From Bacteroides sp. (GTDB taxonomy: Bacteria > Bacteroidota > Bacteroidia > Bacteroidales > Muribaculaceae), in contig JAAVCL010000002.1 of assembly GCA_014802335.1 (NCBI GenBank), forward strand, positions 44,589 through 108,588: DNA of 64,000 bases, read 5' to 3'. Positions within the stretch are counted from its first letter, which is position 1. Each line of letters opens with the position of its first letter. Below, piece by piece: positions 1-9,569 of this stretch. The notes under the pieces were generated by a model, which saw only the letters and a program-made list of their open reading frames with translations, did not search any database and had not been told where the DNA came from. The translations under genes and the position numbers were made by a program.

Positions 1-2
1 AA

Positions 3-680
3 CTCCAGATGGTTAGTGAGATTGAATTTATCCGGTCATTAGCCAAAGAACGCGAGGAGAATAAGAAACTTGCCGAGCAACGCACACGACTATACTGGAG
101 TCTGAGCATTGGTGGAGTTCTTGTTGTAATTTTTACTGTCCTGATAGGATTGCTTGTCCGTAATACGCACCGTTTGAGAGAACGTAATGCCTCGCTTTAT
201 GAAAAGATTCAGGTCCAACTTGCTTCCGGCAAACCACCGGTAAGCAAGTTAAAAAATATCGACAAGACAGCTTTGTCCGAAAACCCTAAATATGCAGGTT
301 CAAGTTTGTCTCAAGAAAAAATGGACCAACTCCAAAGTCGTCTCACTGAATTGTTGAATAATGAAGAATGGTTATGTGATCCTGACGTTTCACTTGGCCG
401 CACAGCCGGTGAGTTGGGTGTCAACACCACTTATCTTAGCCGCACGATCAACGAGCGTTTCGGCATGTCGTTCTCGGCGTTGCTCAATGAATACAGAGTG
501 CCTATAGCTACGCGCCACTTGAGCAAGCATTCCCCCTACGCCAATCATACAATCGAGTCCATCGCACGTGCAGTAGGCTATTCATCGCGCAGCGCATTTA
601 TCGCAGCATTCAAGAAAATCAATGGAATGACCCCCTCGGAATATCTCAAGTGTCAGAATGCTGCGGAGAGTAGATCTTGA
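3..680 (+). CDS. Membrane-anchored AraC-type transcription regulator (C-terminal part)
   Basis: The frame is open to the window edge, so the start lies outside; the first ATG at 9 is probably internal. A hydrophobic segment (about residues 28-50 counted from that ATG) follows a charged heptad-like stretch, then a linker, then an AraC-type double helix-turn-helix over about residues 105-217. The second HTH shows the usual family pattern (TIESIARAVGYSSRSAFIAAFKK ends the domain, followed by GMTPSEY). Family knowledge: Bacteroidales have many regulators with N-terminal TPR or sensor repeats, one membrane span and a cytoplasmic AraC domain. Its target is unknown; the next intact gene on the strand is the CHASE2 protein 740 bp away. 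Confidence 0.85.
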   Translation, partial: LQMVSEIEFIRSLAKEREENKKLAEQRTRLYWSLSIGGVLVVIFTVLIGLLVRNTHRLRERNASLYEKIQVQLASGKPPVSKLKNIDKTALSENPKYAGSSLSQEKMDQLQSRLTELLNNEEWLCDPDVSLGRTAGELGVNTTYLSRTINERFGMSFSALLNEYRVPIATRHLSKHSPYANHTIESIARAVGYSSRSAFIAAFKKINGMTPSEYLKCQNAAESRS

Positions 681-748
681 AAATCCTGCGTCGAGGTCAC
701 AGAAAAGACCATCAACAGCAATATTTGCTGCGGAAGCCGGCTGATAAT

Positions 749-1000
749 TTAGTCTATCCTGTCTTCTATCTCGAAAAGATCGGCATGATTTTCTGCCTGT
801 GGCTCTGCCATGGCAATGGGTATCCCCTGATTATCCGAAAGGAAAAATCGCCACCGGCATCCGCTCTTGAGCTTGTAGAGTATTGCATTTACAATCTCCA
901 CAAGATCAAATTTGGAGGTGAATCCTCTTTCTGCTATCGAAAGACAGGACATAATTTCAGATTTTATTGCATCTTTGTCAAGTACAGCGTATTCTGGCAT
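749..1000 (-). pseudogene. IS5-like transposase N-terminal remnant
   Basis: An 83-residue minus-strand frame resembles the N-terminal DUF4096-like region of IS5-group transposases: a start MPEYAVLDKD, then a KRGF-like segment (ERGFTSK) and a motif of the type VNAILYKLKSGCRWR. After that the sequence diverges and stops, so the DDE catalytic region is absent. No inverted ends that would define a complete IS are visible. It is a decayed fragment between the regulator and the CHASE2 cluster. Confidence 0.65.
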
Positions 1001-1087
1001 TGGTACGATATATTAATGTGTGGTAACTATAATATAGTGCGTTCTTTGCGTAATGCGTTGTATTTTAATTATTTTATTAACTTATAG

Positions 1088-1124
1088 AAAAAAGTTTAAA
1101 CGATTTCGTCGTTTAAACTTTTTT
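1088..1124. repeat. Perfect hairpin built on GTTTAAAC
   Basis: Two 16-base arms (1088-1103 and 1109-1124) are exact reverse complements, with a 5-base loop. Each arm holds GTTTAAAC preceded or followed by six A or T. The right arm and the flank to 1146 are repeated at 38401-38436 with one mismatch. It could act as a bidirectional terminator for the IS remnant, but the wider family suggests a dispersed element. Confidence 0.8.
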
Positions 1125-1146
1125 CAAGGTTAAGATTTATCAAGAT
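1111..1146 (+). repeat. 36-bp direct repeat, copy 1 (GTTTAAAC family)
   Basis: Bases 1111-1140 are identical to 38401-38430; base 1141 differs and 1142-1146 match again. The other copy lies directly upstream of the cardiolipin synthase gene. Nothing here encodes protein. Confidence 0.8.
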
Positions 1147-1267
1147 TTTGAGAGAATTTTGATTATTGAAGAAGAAACACAGCCGGCTATGCGACTGATT
1201 AAAGAATCGAAAGACGCCAATAAATAATAGGCTTAAAGAAAACAATTTTAAACACTTCGTGGGTTCT

Positions 1268-1288
1268 CGTAAAAAGTTTAAATGACTT
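1268..1288 (-). repeat. GTTTAAAC-family dispersed repeat, variant copy
   Basis: Read on the minus strand this 21-base stretch matches the repeat at 3668-3689 and 23657-23678 with one mismatch inside the GTTTAAAC core. It lies opposite in orientation to the 3668 copy, so the two form an inverted pair around the CHASE2 and FecR-like genes. Confidence 0.7.
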
Positions 1289-1334
1289 AATTATAAAAAT
1301 TATTTCTTAATACCTTTAGTTCAAATTATTTGAT

Positions 1335-1342
1335 TATCTTTG
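1335..1342 (+). promoter_or_regulatory. Candidate -7 box for the CHASE2 cluster
   Basis: TATCTTTG fits the Bacteroidota -7 consensus TAnnTTTG and stands 78 bases before the ATG at 1421. No TTTG is found at the expected 19-21 base spacing upstream, so the call rests on the -7 box and position only. Confidence 0.45.
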
Positions 1343-1420
1343 CGAAATATTGGCGAAAAGATTTGCCGATGAAATTTTTGAGGATTTTTTGACTACAAAC
1401 ATAAGGCTTATAAGAGTCAA

Positions 1421-2798
1421 ATGAAACGTCGTTCACGCCACAAGGCAAATACAAATTTCACACTGAAACCGGGCTCAAATGAGGCCGGGCAAACATTTGA
1501 CGCTCTTTACCCCACAGCCATTTCCGCTACAGAATCGCCAAACCAAAACGCATCCCAAGATTCAAACCCAACTCGCCCGAATGTAATTTATATCACTGAT
1601 AATCAACGTATTACCCCCCCCCGATAACCACGATTTAAAGTCAAAACACAAGAGTTTTCTCAAGCTTTGTTGCAAGGCAGCCGGCGTTACAGCACTTGCA
1701 TTTCTCTTATCTTTTTTATTAAGTTCACCTTTTGCGGCATCAATATCGGCTCTTTTCTCACCGTCAGAAAAGAGCGACTTCAATATGACCGATCTGTTCT
1801 TTCAAATTGCAGACAATCGCCCTGTACGCACCTTTGAAAACCGTTTCGCCATACTTGACATTGGAAATCTCAACCGCCTTGAAATAGCAGAGTTGCTTGA
1901 TATGCTGGCTTTGTGTGAACCTAAAGCCGTGGCTATCGATGTTAATTTTGAAACCGCTACAGAAAACGATTCACTATTACTAAATACCCTGTCGCACCTT
2001 CCTGCCCTTGTTCTCCCGGTTGGAGTGGAGCAGGAAGGCGACAGGTTCCGACTTGTCGACAAGCCCTTCTTCTATGGCAAAATACCCGGAATAGAATATG
2101 GAGTTGTGAATTTTCCCACATCGCATCGGGGCGGAACAGTGAGGGAGTTTGCCCATTCATTTCCGATGTCTGACGGCAAGACACTCCTCTCTTTCCCCGA
2201 AGCCGCCGCTAAAGCCGGCGGTCTTGACCCGGCAATATCCCCGGCATCGGCAGAGGATGTACCGACCGGTATCATCTCATATCATTCGAAAGAAATAACG
2301 GTCATCCCTCACGACGACTTGGCAGACCGCCTTGAAGAACTCCATGACAAGATTGTGCTTGTAGGCACAACCACCGAAGCCGGCGATATCTACTCCACCC
2401 CACTGAGCCGGGGCGTGTCGGGACTTGAAATCCACGCCTACGCTTTAAGCACTATACTTGACGGCTCTAAATTGAAGAAAATGCCCGTATTCATCGGGAA
2501 CATCATCGCGATTGTCCTCTGCTTCCTGATGGTGCTCGGAGCAATCGGAATCAAGACGGGCATAAAAGGGCTGGTATTAAGGCTCGCACAGATCATATCG
2601 CTCTATTTTCTTGTATGGGGCGGCTACTCGATGCTCGTTGACCATGAGATCGTGGGCGACTTTTCGCAGGCAATTCTAATGGTGGCGTTCGGACTCTTCT
2701 CTGCCGATCTTTGGAACGGAACCGAAGCACTTATAAAATGGATTAAACAGAAATTCAAGAAAAGGCGTGCCGGGACATCACAGCCCTCCAACCAATAA
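1421..2798 (+). CDS. CHASE2-domain membrane protein, frame broken at a C9 tract
   Basis: Two frames join to give one protein. The first runs from ATG 1421 and stops at 1625-1627, just after nine C at 1614-1622. The second frame is open from 1587 to 2798 and contains, before its first ATG at 1785, a hydrophobic span (translated from about 1653-1757) that fits the N-terminal anchor of CHASE2 proteins. Removing one C would fuse them. The rest shows a CHASE2-like extracellular sensor (conserved segments AVAIDVNFE, KIVLVGTTTEAGDIY) and three closely spaced membrane helices at the end. No kinase, cyclase or other output domain follows; the tail is a short basic stretch. Family knowledge: CHASE2 is an extracytoplasmic sensor normally fused to a cytoplasmic enzyme. 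The broken frame may be phase variation, decay or a sequencing error. Confidence 0.7.
1614..1622 (+). other. C9 homopolymer tract inside the CHASE2 gene
   Basis: Nine consecutive C follow TTA. With nine C the frame from 1421 ends at 1627; with eight it would continue into the CHASE2 domain to 2798. Runs of this kind are classic slippage sites, but they are also common assembly errors. Confidence 0.9.
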
Positions 2799-2819
2799 TG
2801 TCAAAGTAAACCAAAAACC

Positions 2820-3668
2820 ATGATACAGAGAATATTATTTACACTTTGTTTAGCAATCGTGAGCTTTACAGCCGGTGCCCACTACACTCTTCACAGCGTG
2901 AGTGGCGATGTAAAAGTGGAAAGCGGAGGGAAGACTGTTTCCGCCGCGAAAGGTATGACCGTCAAGGCCATCGACTACATAATTATTCCCAAAGGGGGGA
3001 AGGTAGAGATTCTGAACGGACTCGACAAACGCATCTATACCTCCATAACCCCGGGAAGAATATCGGTGACACGTCTAATGATCGATGCACGCGGGGCAGC
3101 CTCCGACAATGCGAAGAACGTTGCCTCAAGAATGAACCTCGGGAGAAAATCGCCAAATGACAGTAAGAATGTATACGTGGAGAAAGGAATGGTGCGCCGT
3201 TCGCTTGCCGTGTACGATCCGGAAGGCGAAATGATGGAGATGGATGCCGAGACACTCGGCAAGTATGTGGCGGCAAGGTTGAACGATACAGCCGGGATAG
3301 CAACGGACACGTGTCCTGTGAATCTTACAAGCACCCACCTTCAAGACGGAGGACTCGCCTTCAAGCTGGAGAATACTCTCGGGTTCCCTGTCTATTTCAA
3401 TGTGCTGAGAGTAAAGAAAGGAGAAAAGCCGACGGTTGAGATCTCGCAGTTGGGCCAGCCGGCCGGAAGCTATGTAGTGCTTCCGCGTCAGACCATCTCC
3501 CGGGAACATTTTCCCACCCTTGACCCCGCCGAGACTCATCTGGTTGTAATCACCAACTGTCAATATGATGTGGACAAGGTGATAGAAGAGATCACAAAAG
3601 CTCTTGAAAACAAGAATGACCTTGACGGTAGCGCCCGTGACCTGCCTGTATATATCGACTATCTTTAG
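2820..3668 (+). CDS. Secreted FecR-like protein of the caspase cluster
   Basis: A signal peptide (residues 1-20, ending TAGA) precedes a short FecR-like beta domain (about 21-80: SGDVKVESGGKTVSAAKGM, then IIIPKGGKVEIL). The second half (about 165-260) begins GLAFKLENTLGFPVYFNVLRV, a pattern similar to DUF4384-type domains often found with bacterial caspases; that match is inference. No catalytic motif is seen. It starts 21 bases after the CHASE2 gene and is followed by the WD40 gene, so it is probably cotranscribed and periplasmic. Confidence 0.65.
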   Translation: MIQRILFTLCLAIVSFTAGAHYTLHSVSGDVKVESGGKTVSAAKGMTVKAIDYIIIPKGGKVEILNGLDKRIYTSITPGRISVTRLMIDARGAASDNAKNVASRMNLGRKSPNDSKNVYVEKGMVRRSLAVYDPEGEMMEMDAETLGKYVAARLNDTAGIATDTCPVNLTSTHLQDGGLAFKLENTLGFPVYFNVLRVKKGEKPTVEISQLGQPAGSYVVLPRQTISREHFPTLDPAETHLVVITNCQYDVDKVIEEITKALENKNDLDGSARDLPVYIDYL

Positions 3669-3689
3669 AAGTCGTTTAAACTTTTTACG
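3668..3689 (+). repeat. GTTTAAAC-family dispersed repeat
   Basis: A 22-base sequence, starting with the last base of a stop codon, is identical to 23657-23678 and one mismatch from the reverse of 1268-1288. It sits in the 57-base gap between the FecR-like and WD40 genes. Confidence 0.8.
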
Positions 3690-3725
3690 CAAACCCAAGA
3701 AATATTTAACTAATCATAACGCATC

Positions 3726-5906
3726 ATGAATGGCAAACATCTACTCACTGCAATACTGATCGGAGGCACGATAATAGGTGTCCCAACGACCGGATATGCC
3801 AAGAAAAAAGAAAAGACACAACCGGAGCAACAGCAAGAACAAGAGCAGAAGCTGACTTACAAGTTCAAGCGTTATTTCCCAACGGTGTGTATGGATCCAT
3901 ATATAACCACCGTCTATTCAGCAGATAATTTTGCTGTAATGACAATGAGTGGTGATCCGGTGCACGAAGGTAACGACACTGTGAAGTCACTCAAAGTTAA
4001 TCCGGCAGGCGTGAACTACGGTATTATCACAAAGAGCAAGAAAGGCAAGATTGAAGCCGACATATATCACTCGCTAAAAGGGGAAACCGTAAAGGCAAAT
4101 AATTCGTATAGAAATAATGTCAAATTCAAGTCGCAACATCTGAACAAATTTGATTCAAAGCGCTACGGCACACCTACTGCCATAGGTTACACGCCTGACG
4201 CACGCCTGATAGTTGTGGCAGCGGAAAGTCCTGTCTTGGGCAAAAACATTTTTTTCCTGGAACCAAAGAATTTTCAGCCCGTATCGAAAATTCAGAGCGT
4301 TCCTTTTGAAGTGGGAAAGATGGTGTTCAGTCCCAACGGCTATTATCTGGCAGCTTCAAACGGCAATAAAATAATAATTTACAATCTTGAAGAGAAAAAT
4401 ATACGCAAGCAGCTTGATGCCGGTGAGAAAGTGAATGATATGGCTTTCAATCCCGACAACAGCGACTTTGCAGTTCTCACCGACGACGGCCTATTGTCTC
4501 TCTACAACACACGCACGTTCGAAGTGCGCAAGATGATAGACGAATTGGGCGAGGCACGGGCCATGTCTTATAACCTTGACGGCAAATACATGGCCATAGT
4601 AACCGGAGACGACATGGTGACATTGGTGAACCTGCTGCGTGAGTCTGACAGAGAAACATTCAATGCAGAAGGTGGTGCCGTGCGCGATGTTGATTTTGTG
4701 ACCGACGCCGGCAATAACACCCTGCTTGTGATTCCGGCGGCCGACGCCATGATAGCCCAAAGGCTGCCCCATCTCAAACCTTTTTACAACAAGCTGATAG
4801 CGGACGAGGTGGAAAGAAAGATGGATGAATGGCTCAAGATGATGCCGGGCGAAACTATGGAAGACTACCGGAAACGTGTCACCGAAGAAAGTCGCGCACG
4901 CCAGCGCAGACTCTTTGAAGACGAGATCTCGACTAATTTTGCAGGCGACCTGCTTTCCGGAGCCACCATGAGTCTCGGCACATACGACCGTGCAAACGGT
5001 GTTCTTGCTCTCAATTTCGACTCCATGCCAACAATTTATCTTCCTGTTCCGGAATCTGATGTCACATCCTTCCATAATGCAGGCGACCTGACTCTGAGCG
5101 ATGTGATGTATGGCATTCTTCCCGATGACAGCTTTGAAATCGTCTATGCCAAAGTGACCAACAAAACAGACGGCAAGAGCTATATCTATGACAATCTGAT
5201 GCGCGCCGACCTGCAATATATGGCGGCCGATGATGCCATAACGCTCGAGATGCTCCAACAGCAGCAAATGGAGGAATTGAAACTTCAGGAACTGCGGCAG
5301 AAAGTGGTGGATGAAGCAAAGAAAATGAATGTGATTTCAGACCACACACAGATCGCCGTGGACTCAAAGGTGGTGCCAGAGTATGACGCAAACGGCAACA
5401 AGATCTTGAATTATGTAGTGAGCGTGACTTATACCGTCGATCCTGAATTCTCTGTCACTGAAGATTTCGGACCCGGCAAGTACCATATCAATGAATCCGG
5501 AGCTGCCTCTTCGATGCTTAACATACTCAAACAAGCTTTCGAGGGGGAATTCAACCAGTATCTTGCGCCGGGCAAAAAGATAAAAGTCCGTCTTCTGGGA
5601 ACAGCCGATGCAACTCCCATTGTGCATGGAATCGCATACGACGGTTCATACGGAGAATTTGAAGAGGAACCCGTATACATCGACGGGCGTCTGCAGGCTA
5701 TCTCGGTGAACAGTAAAGATGGCATAAAGCAGAATGAACAGCTTGCATTCCTGCGCGCCCTTGGTGTGAAAGACTATCTTAACCGCAACGTGGCGAAATT
5801 CGAATCAATGGATACCGACTATCGCTACGAAGTTAATGTGAGCAAAGACAAAGGAAGCGAACACCGTCGCATTACTCTTGAATTAACCTTCATTGATGCC
5901 TATTAA
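3726..5906 (+). CDS. Exported WD40-repeat protein with OmpA-like C-terminus
   Basis: A signal peptide (about residues 1-25) leads to a charged Gln-rich linker, then WD40/beta-propeller-like repeats at about 150-330 (for example KMVFSPNGYYLAASNG, DMAFNPDNSDFAVLTDDG). After a helical Gln/Glu-rich segment near 510-540 the C-terminal 130 residues resemble an OmpA-type peptidoglycan-binding fold: VRLLGTADATPI in place of the GHTD segment and NEQLAFLRALGVKDYL in place of NxxLSxxRAxAVxxYL. This suggests a periplasmic scaffold held at the cell wall. It lies 15 bases before the caspase gene and probably shares its transcript. Partner and function are unknown. Confidence 0.65.
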   Translation: MNGKHLLTAILIGGTIIGVPTTGYAKKKEKTQPEQQQEQEQKLTYKFKRYFPTVCMDPYITTVYSADNFAVMTMSGDPVHEGNDTVKSLKVNPAGVNYGIITKSKKGKIEADIYHSLKGETVKANNSYRNNVKFKSQHLNKFDSKRYGTPTAIGYTPDARLIVVAAESPVLGKNIFFLEPKNFQPVSKIQSVPFEVGKMVFSPNGYYLAASNGNKIIIYNLEEKNIRKQLDAGEKVNDMAFNPDNSDFAVLTDDGLLSLYNTRTFEVRKMIDELGEARAMSYNLDGKYMAIVTGDDMVTLVNLLRESDRETFNAEGGAVRDVDFVTDAGNNTLLVIPAADAMIAQRLPHLKPFYNKLIADEVERKMDEWLKMMPGETMEDYRKRVTEESRARQRRLFEDEISTNFAGDLLSGATMSLGTYDRANGVLALNFDSMPTIYLPVPESDVTSFHNAGDLTLSDVMYGILPDDSFEIVYAKVTNKTDGKSYIYDNLMRADLQYMAADDAITLEMLQQQQMEELKLQELRQKVVDEAKKMNVISDHTQIAVDSKVVPEYDANGNKILNYVVSVTYTVDPEFSVTEDFGPGKYHINESGAASSMLNILKQAFEGEFNQYLAPGKKIKVRLLGTADATPIVHGIAYDGSYGEFEEEPVYIDGRLQAISVNSKDGIKQNEQLAFLRALGVKDYLNRNVAKFESMDTDYRYEVNVSKDKGSEHRRITLELTFIDAY

Positions 5907-5921
5907 CCGAGCACTTCAATA

Positions 5922-8531
5922 ATGAAAAGAAAGATAAGAAATTTATCCTTTATCGGGGTAATCCTTCTGTCGGCGATAGTGATGCCGAGGGTGGTTGCCT
6001 CCTCGGGAGCACAGGAGCCGGCTATGGAAGCCACCGAGAATTCAGACGGCGCGCTTAACACTGATTCCATAGAAATCGCAGAGACCGCCCGATTGGTCGA
6101 GGAAGCCACCTCGGTATATAAGAACCTTAAATTTATTCAATACGACGGAGTTACGGAGGCGGAACTTTATCCGGCTGTAATGAATGTCTATGGGAAAGTG
6201 CGTGCAGCAATGCAGGCACCACGCATAAGCGCAGAGGATAAGAAAAGATTCAAGGGAATATTGCTGGATGTCAGCGATCTCTTGAAACGTGGATCCATGT
6301 ATTACTCTAATCAGGGTGCGTCGCAGGATATGACGCTCTTCTCTACAGCCTATGTCGACACACGTCTCGACCCGGAGATGAGCGATATGAACTTCGGGAC
6401 CGACACCGACTTGTATCCGGCACTGATTTATTGCGCGGCCTCGGGAGCATACAATAATGGTGATTTCGAAAAGGCGGCCGATTATCTGGAAGCTTACCTC
6501 AACACCGGTGCGAACGACCGGAGGGAGCAGGTGAGTCTCTTCTTCGGCCAGGCATGCCTCAACGCCAAATGTCCTGAACGAGCTGTGGATAAGCTCATTG
6601 CAGCAGTTGACAAGTATCCGGCAAATTTCAATATTCTGATGATTGCGCTTCAGAATTGCCTTGAAGCCGGCCAGACCGACAGGATGCAGCCCCTTCTCGA
6701 CAAGGCGTTGATGATGAGGCCCAACGACGAGCAGCTTCTCACCGCGCAGGCACGTCTGTTCGAGAATAACGGTAATTATTCCTCTGCAATCGACCTCTAT
6801 CAGAAACTCTACGAAATGAAGCCCAACAGCCTGCAGATTAACCAGCATATTGCACTGTGCTACTATAATCTTGGAGCCGACTACTATAATAGAGCCTTGA
6901 TGGAGAAAGAAGATAAGGTCTCCAAGCGCTATTCACGCCAGTCGCAGGCTTATTTCATGAGTGCTTTAGGCAATCTTGCGACAGTGGTCGAGAATGACCC
7001 GACGAACACCAAATATCTTCGTGCACTTGCCGTAACCTACGGGTGTCTCGGCAACAAGACCAAGCTTGACGAAATAAATGTAAGGCTTCAGGCATTGGGA
7101 ATGAACCCCATGCCAATGAACGGCATGCCGGAGTCAATCGCATTTAACGATCAGACGGCTAAAAGCAGTAATTCCGGAAGCTATGTACCCGATTTTCAAG
7201 AATTTGCCCGCGGATATGTGGAAAATGAACTGGCAGCATGGACCAAACGCGGTGAATTCGAGAAAATCGAGGACTTCGAAAAGCGTGTGAACCAAAACAA
7301 TGTTTACCGGAAATATCAGGAACTCTGCAAAAAGGCAGAAGCTGATTATTTGCAGAAATATGCAGGCCGTTTGAGAATTTCCGATTTGTCGCTGCAACCG
7401 TATGATGTTGACAATGAAAGTTACATGATAACTTCCGCGATGGGTCCGATTGTGGTCAAAGTGCCTCTTAAGAACAAAGAAGCTGAAACTTTCAAGTCAT
7501 CATGGAACACCATCCAGCTTCGCAACCCGAAGTATTTCATAAAAGACAACCACGTAGCAATAGCCTCGGTAGAGCTTGTCACCTCGGCCGGAAAGAGCTA
7601 TCGGTATGATTCCGACAGGGCTGCCGATTATGATTTCACTGACGTAACAATTGACATGCAGTCATTCCTTGCACAAGGGAATTCAAGGCGCGATCGAGCT
7701 GAAAACACATCCACGGGATCGGGTACTCCTAAAGTGATACGAGCCAAGAGTGATGTAGATGAGAATATCCCGGTGACAAGTCGCAAAGCTGAAAAAACCG
7801 TGGCACTGATCATCGCGAACGAGAATTACAAACAAGTGACAGATGTTGAATCGGCCCTGAACGACGGCGAAACCTTTGCAAAATACTGCCGGATGACCTT
7901 GGGTGTTCCTGAGAGTCAGATCATGAACTATGAAAACGTGACGTATGCAGAGATGCTGGGCGCCGTCCAGAAGCTGCGTCAATTTGTCGGTGCGCTTGGC
8001 GACGGTGTGGACATTATAGTTTATTATGCCGGTCACGGCTTCCCTGACGAAGGGAACAAGGATGCCTATCTGTTGCCGGTGGACGGCGACGGTTTCACCA
8101 CCGTGACTTCCTATCCGCTCAAGAAACTGTATTCAGACCTTTCATCAACCGGAGCAGACAATGTGATGGTATTCCTTGATGCTTGCTTCAGCGGAGCAAC
8201 CCGCGACGGGGGTATGCTTGCGGAAGCTCGAGGCGTTGCCTTAAAACCCCGTGTGGCTGAGCCGGAGGGCAATATGTTTGTACTCAGTGCCGCGAGCGAT
8301 CAGGAGACAGCGCTCCCCTATAAAGAGAAGAATCACGGTCTTTTCACCTATTATATCCTTAAGAAGATTCAGGATTCGAAAGGCAACGTGACTCTAAAGG
8401 ATCTGAGCAAGTATGTGGAGGAAAATGTAAAGAAAAATTCTCTTACTGTAAACCGCAAACTGCAGACCCCACGCACAAGTGTTTCGGGCAAGATGCGCGA
8501 TATATGGGAAAACAAGCGACTTCGACAGTAA
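5922..8531 (+). CDS. Exported TPR-caspase (peptidase C14 family)
   Basis: A signal-like N-terminus (residues 1-26) precedes TPR-like helical repeats at about 160-380 and a linker domain. The caspase domain starts near residue 625 (KTVALIIANENYKQV). The catalytic pair is intact: His705 in YYAGHGF and Cys755 in FLDACFSGA. Residues after Cys755 keep family features such as FVLSAASDQETALPY and HGLFTYYILKK. Family knowledge: bacterial caspase homologues cleave after basic residues and often act in regulated proteolysis. Unlike the cytoplasmic caspases of gasdermin defence, this one appears exported. It is the likely effector of the CHASE2/FecR/WD40 cluster; the next gene starts 20 bases later. Confidence 0.85.
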   Translation: MKRKIRNLSFIGVILLSAIVMPRVVASSGAQEPAMEATENSDGALNTDSIEIAETARLVEEATSVYKNLKFIQYDGVTEAELYPAVMNVYGKVRAAMQAPRISAEDKKRFKGILLDVSDLLKRGSMYYSNQGASQDMTLFSTAYVDTRLDPEMSDMNFGTDTDLYPALIYCAASGAYNNGDFEKAADYLEAYLNTGANDRREQVSLFFGQACLNAKCPERAVDKLIAAVDKYPANFNILMIALQNCLEAGQTDRMQPLLDKALMMRPNDEQLLTAQARLFENNGNYSSAIDLYQKLYEMKPNSLQINQHIALCYYNLGADYYNRALMEKEDKVSKRYSRQSQAYFMSALGNLATVVENDPTNTKYLRALAVTYGCLGNKTKLDEINVRLQALGMNPMPMNGMPESIAFNDQTAKSSNSGSYVPDFQEFARGYVENELAAWTKRGEFEKIEDFEKRVNQNNVYRKYQELCKKAEADYLQKYAGRLRISDLSLQPYDVDNESYMITSAMGPIVVKVPLKNKEAETFKSSWNTIQLRNPKYFIKDNHVAIASVELVTSAGKSYRYDSDRAADYDFTDVTIDMQSFLAQGNSRRDRAENTSTGSGTPKVIRAKSDVDENIPVTSRKAEKTVALIIANENYKQVTDVESALNDGETFAKYCRMTLGVPESQIMNYENVTYAEMLGAVQKLRQFVGALGDGVDIIVYYAGHGFPDEGNKDAYLLPVDGDGFTTVTSYPLKKLYSDLSSTGADNVMVFLDACFSGATRDGGMLAEARGVALKPRVAEPEGNMFVLSAASDQETALPYKEKNHGLFTYYILKKIQDSKGNVTLKDLSKYVEENVKKNSLTVNRKLQTPRTSVSGKMRDIWENKRLRQ

Positions 8532-8551
8532 CAATCCAAGAAAAGAGAGAC

Positions 8552-9421
8552 ATGAAACGACTGCTGCTATTTATGGCTTTTCTGCCCGCCATGCTCGGTG
8601 TGGCCTCCGACATTGTCACAGTGTCGGGTGAGTCTACATATTATGATGACGGCACAAAATCGAAAGTAGAATGCATGAGGCTCGCCTCCGAACAGGCAAG
8701 GATAGATGCCCTTGCAAAAAAATTCGGAACTATTGTGGCGCAGGATATTCTTCAGGCAGACCGCATAAAAGGCAACCGCGAACAAAATGATTTCCTGGCC
8801 CTATCCTCAACCGAGGTGAGAGGGGAATGGGTGGCCGATGACGGCGAACCTGAATATGAATTCTCTCACGACTCGAAGTCCAACCTTATAGTTCATTGCA
8901 AAGTAAAAGGCAAGGCTAAGGAAATTTCAAATGAGTCACCGGCTTTTGAGGCGAGTGTACTCAGGAATGGCACCGACACGCGCAATGCCGACAATCTGTT
9001 CCGCGACGGTGATGATATGTATTTGCACTTCAGGGGTTCTGCCGACGGATTTCTCTCCGTGTTTCTCGAGGATGAGACCGGGAATGTATATCTACTGCTC
9101 CCCTACCCTCGTGATTCAAAGACTCGTGTTGCGGTGAAGCGCGACCATGATTATGTGTTCTTCAGTCCGGATCACGAAATTAAGGCAGGAGGTAACGGTT
9201 CCGTTGTTGAGGAATTGATACTGACAGCTCCCGATAATGCGGAATACAACCGCGTGTATGTTGTGTTTTCTCCCGAGAGTTTTTCACGCCCCGTAATGGA
9301 CACCGGAAGCGGACTGCCGATGATGAAAAGCGGGGAATTCAACAAATGGCTTTTAAAGGCCCGACGCAATGATAGCAAAATGGGTGTGAAAGCCATGAAT
9401 ATCATGATATCGCCTCGTTGA
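8552..9421 (+). CDS. Secreted DUF4384-like protein
   Basis: ATG 8552 is preferred because it gives a signal peptide (MKRLLLFMAFLPAMLGVAS); an upstream TTG would overlap the caspase gene. Residues about 25-110 look like a small alpha/beta domain rich in charged residues (CMRLASEQARIDALAKKFG). Residues about 145-240 fit DUF4384: DDMYLHFRGSADGFLSVFL, then a line ending LLLPYPRDSKTRV. Family knowledge: DUF4384 is often fused or adjacent to caspases and kinases as a sensing or binding domain. Placement 20 bases after the caspase supports a joint role. Confidence 0.65.
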   Translation: MKRLLLFMAFLPAMLGVASDIVTVSGESTYYDDGTKSKVECMRLASEQARIDALAKKFGTIVAQDILQADRIKGNREQNDFLALSSTEVRGEWVADDGEPEYEFSHDSKSNLIVHCKVKGKAKEISNESPAFEASVLRNGTDTRNADNLFRDGDDMYLHFRGSADGFLSVFLEDETGNVYLLLPYPRDSKTRVAVKRDHDYVFFSPDHEIKAGGNGSVVEELILTAPDNAEYNRVYVVFSPESFSRPVMDTGSGLPMMKSGEFNKWLLKARRNDSKMGVKAMNIMISPR

Positions 9422-9569
9422 GTCAAATGATTGGAGGATAGCCCGCTGTGATCCTTCTTTACGAATTGGACTCCGCTCAAAATCTAAAAAACTGACGTTG
9501 AAAAAAGTATAGACGTTTTTTCATCTCGAAATACAATTAACCGTAATAATAACTAAAAACATCAGGAAA

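Noticed and set aside
677..1087. 136-residue plus-strand frame after the regulator
   Set aside because: Runs across the antisense of the transposase remnant and AT-rich sequence; no protein-like features.
5922..8531. Gasdermin-type caspase defence system
   Set aside because: No gasdermin-like pore protein nearby, and the caspase has a signal peptide, unlike the cytoplasmic defence caspases.
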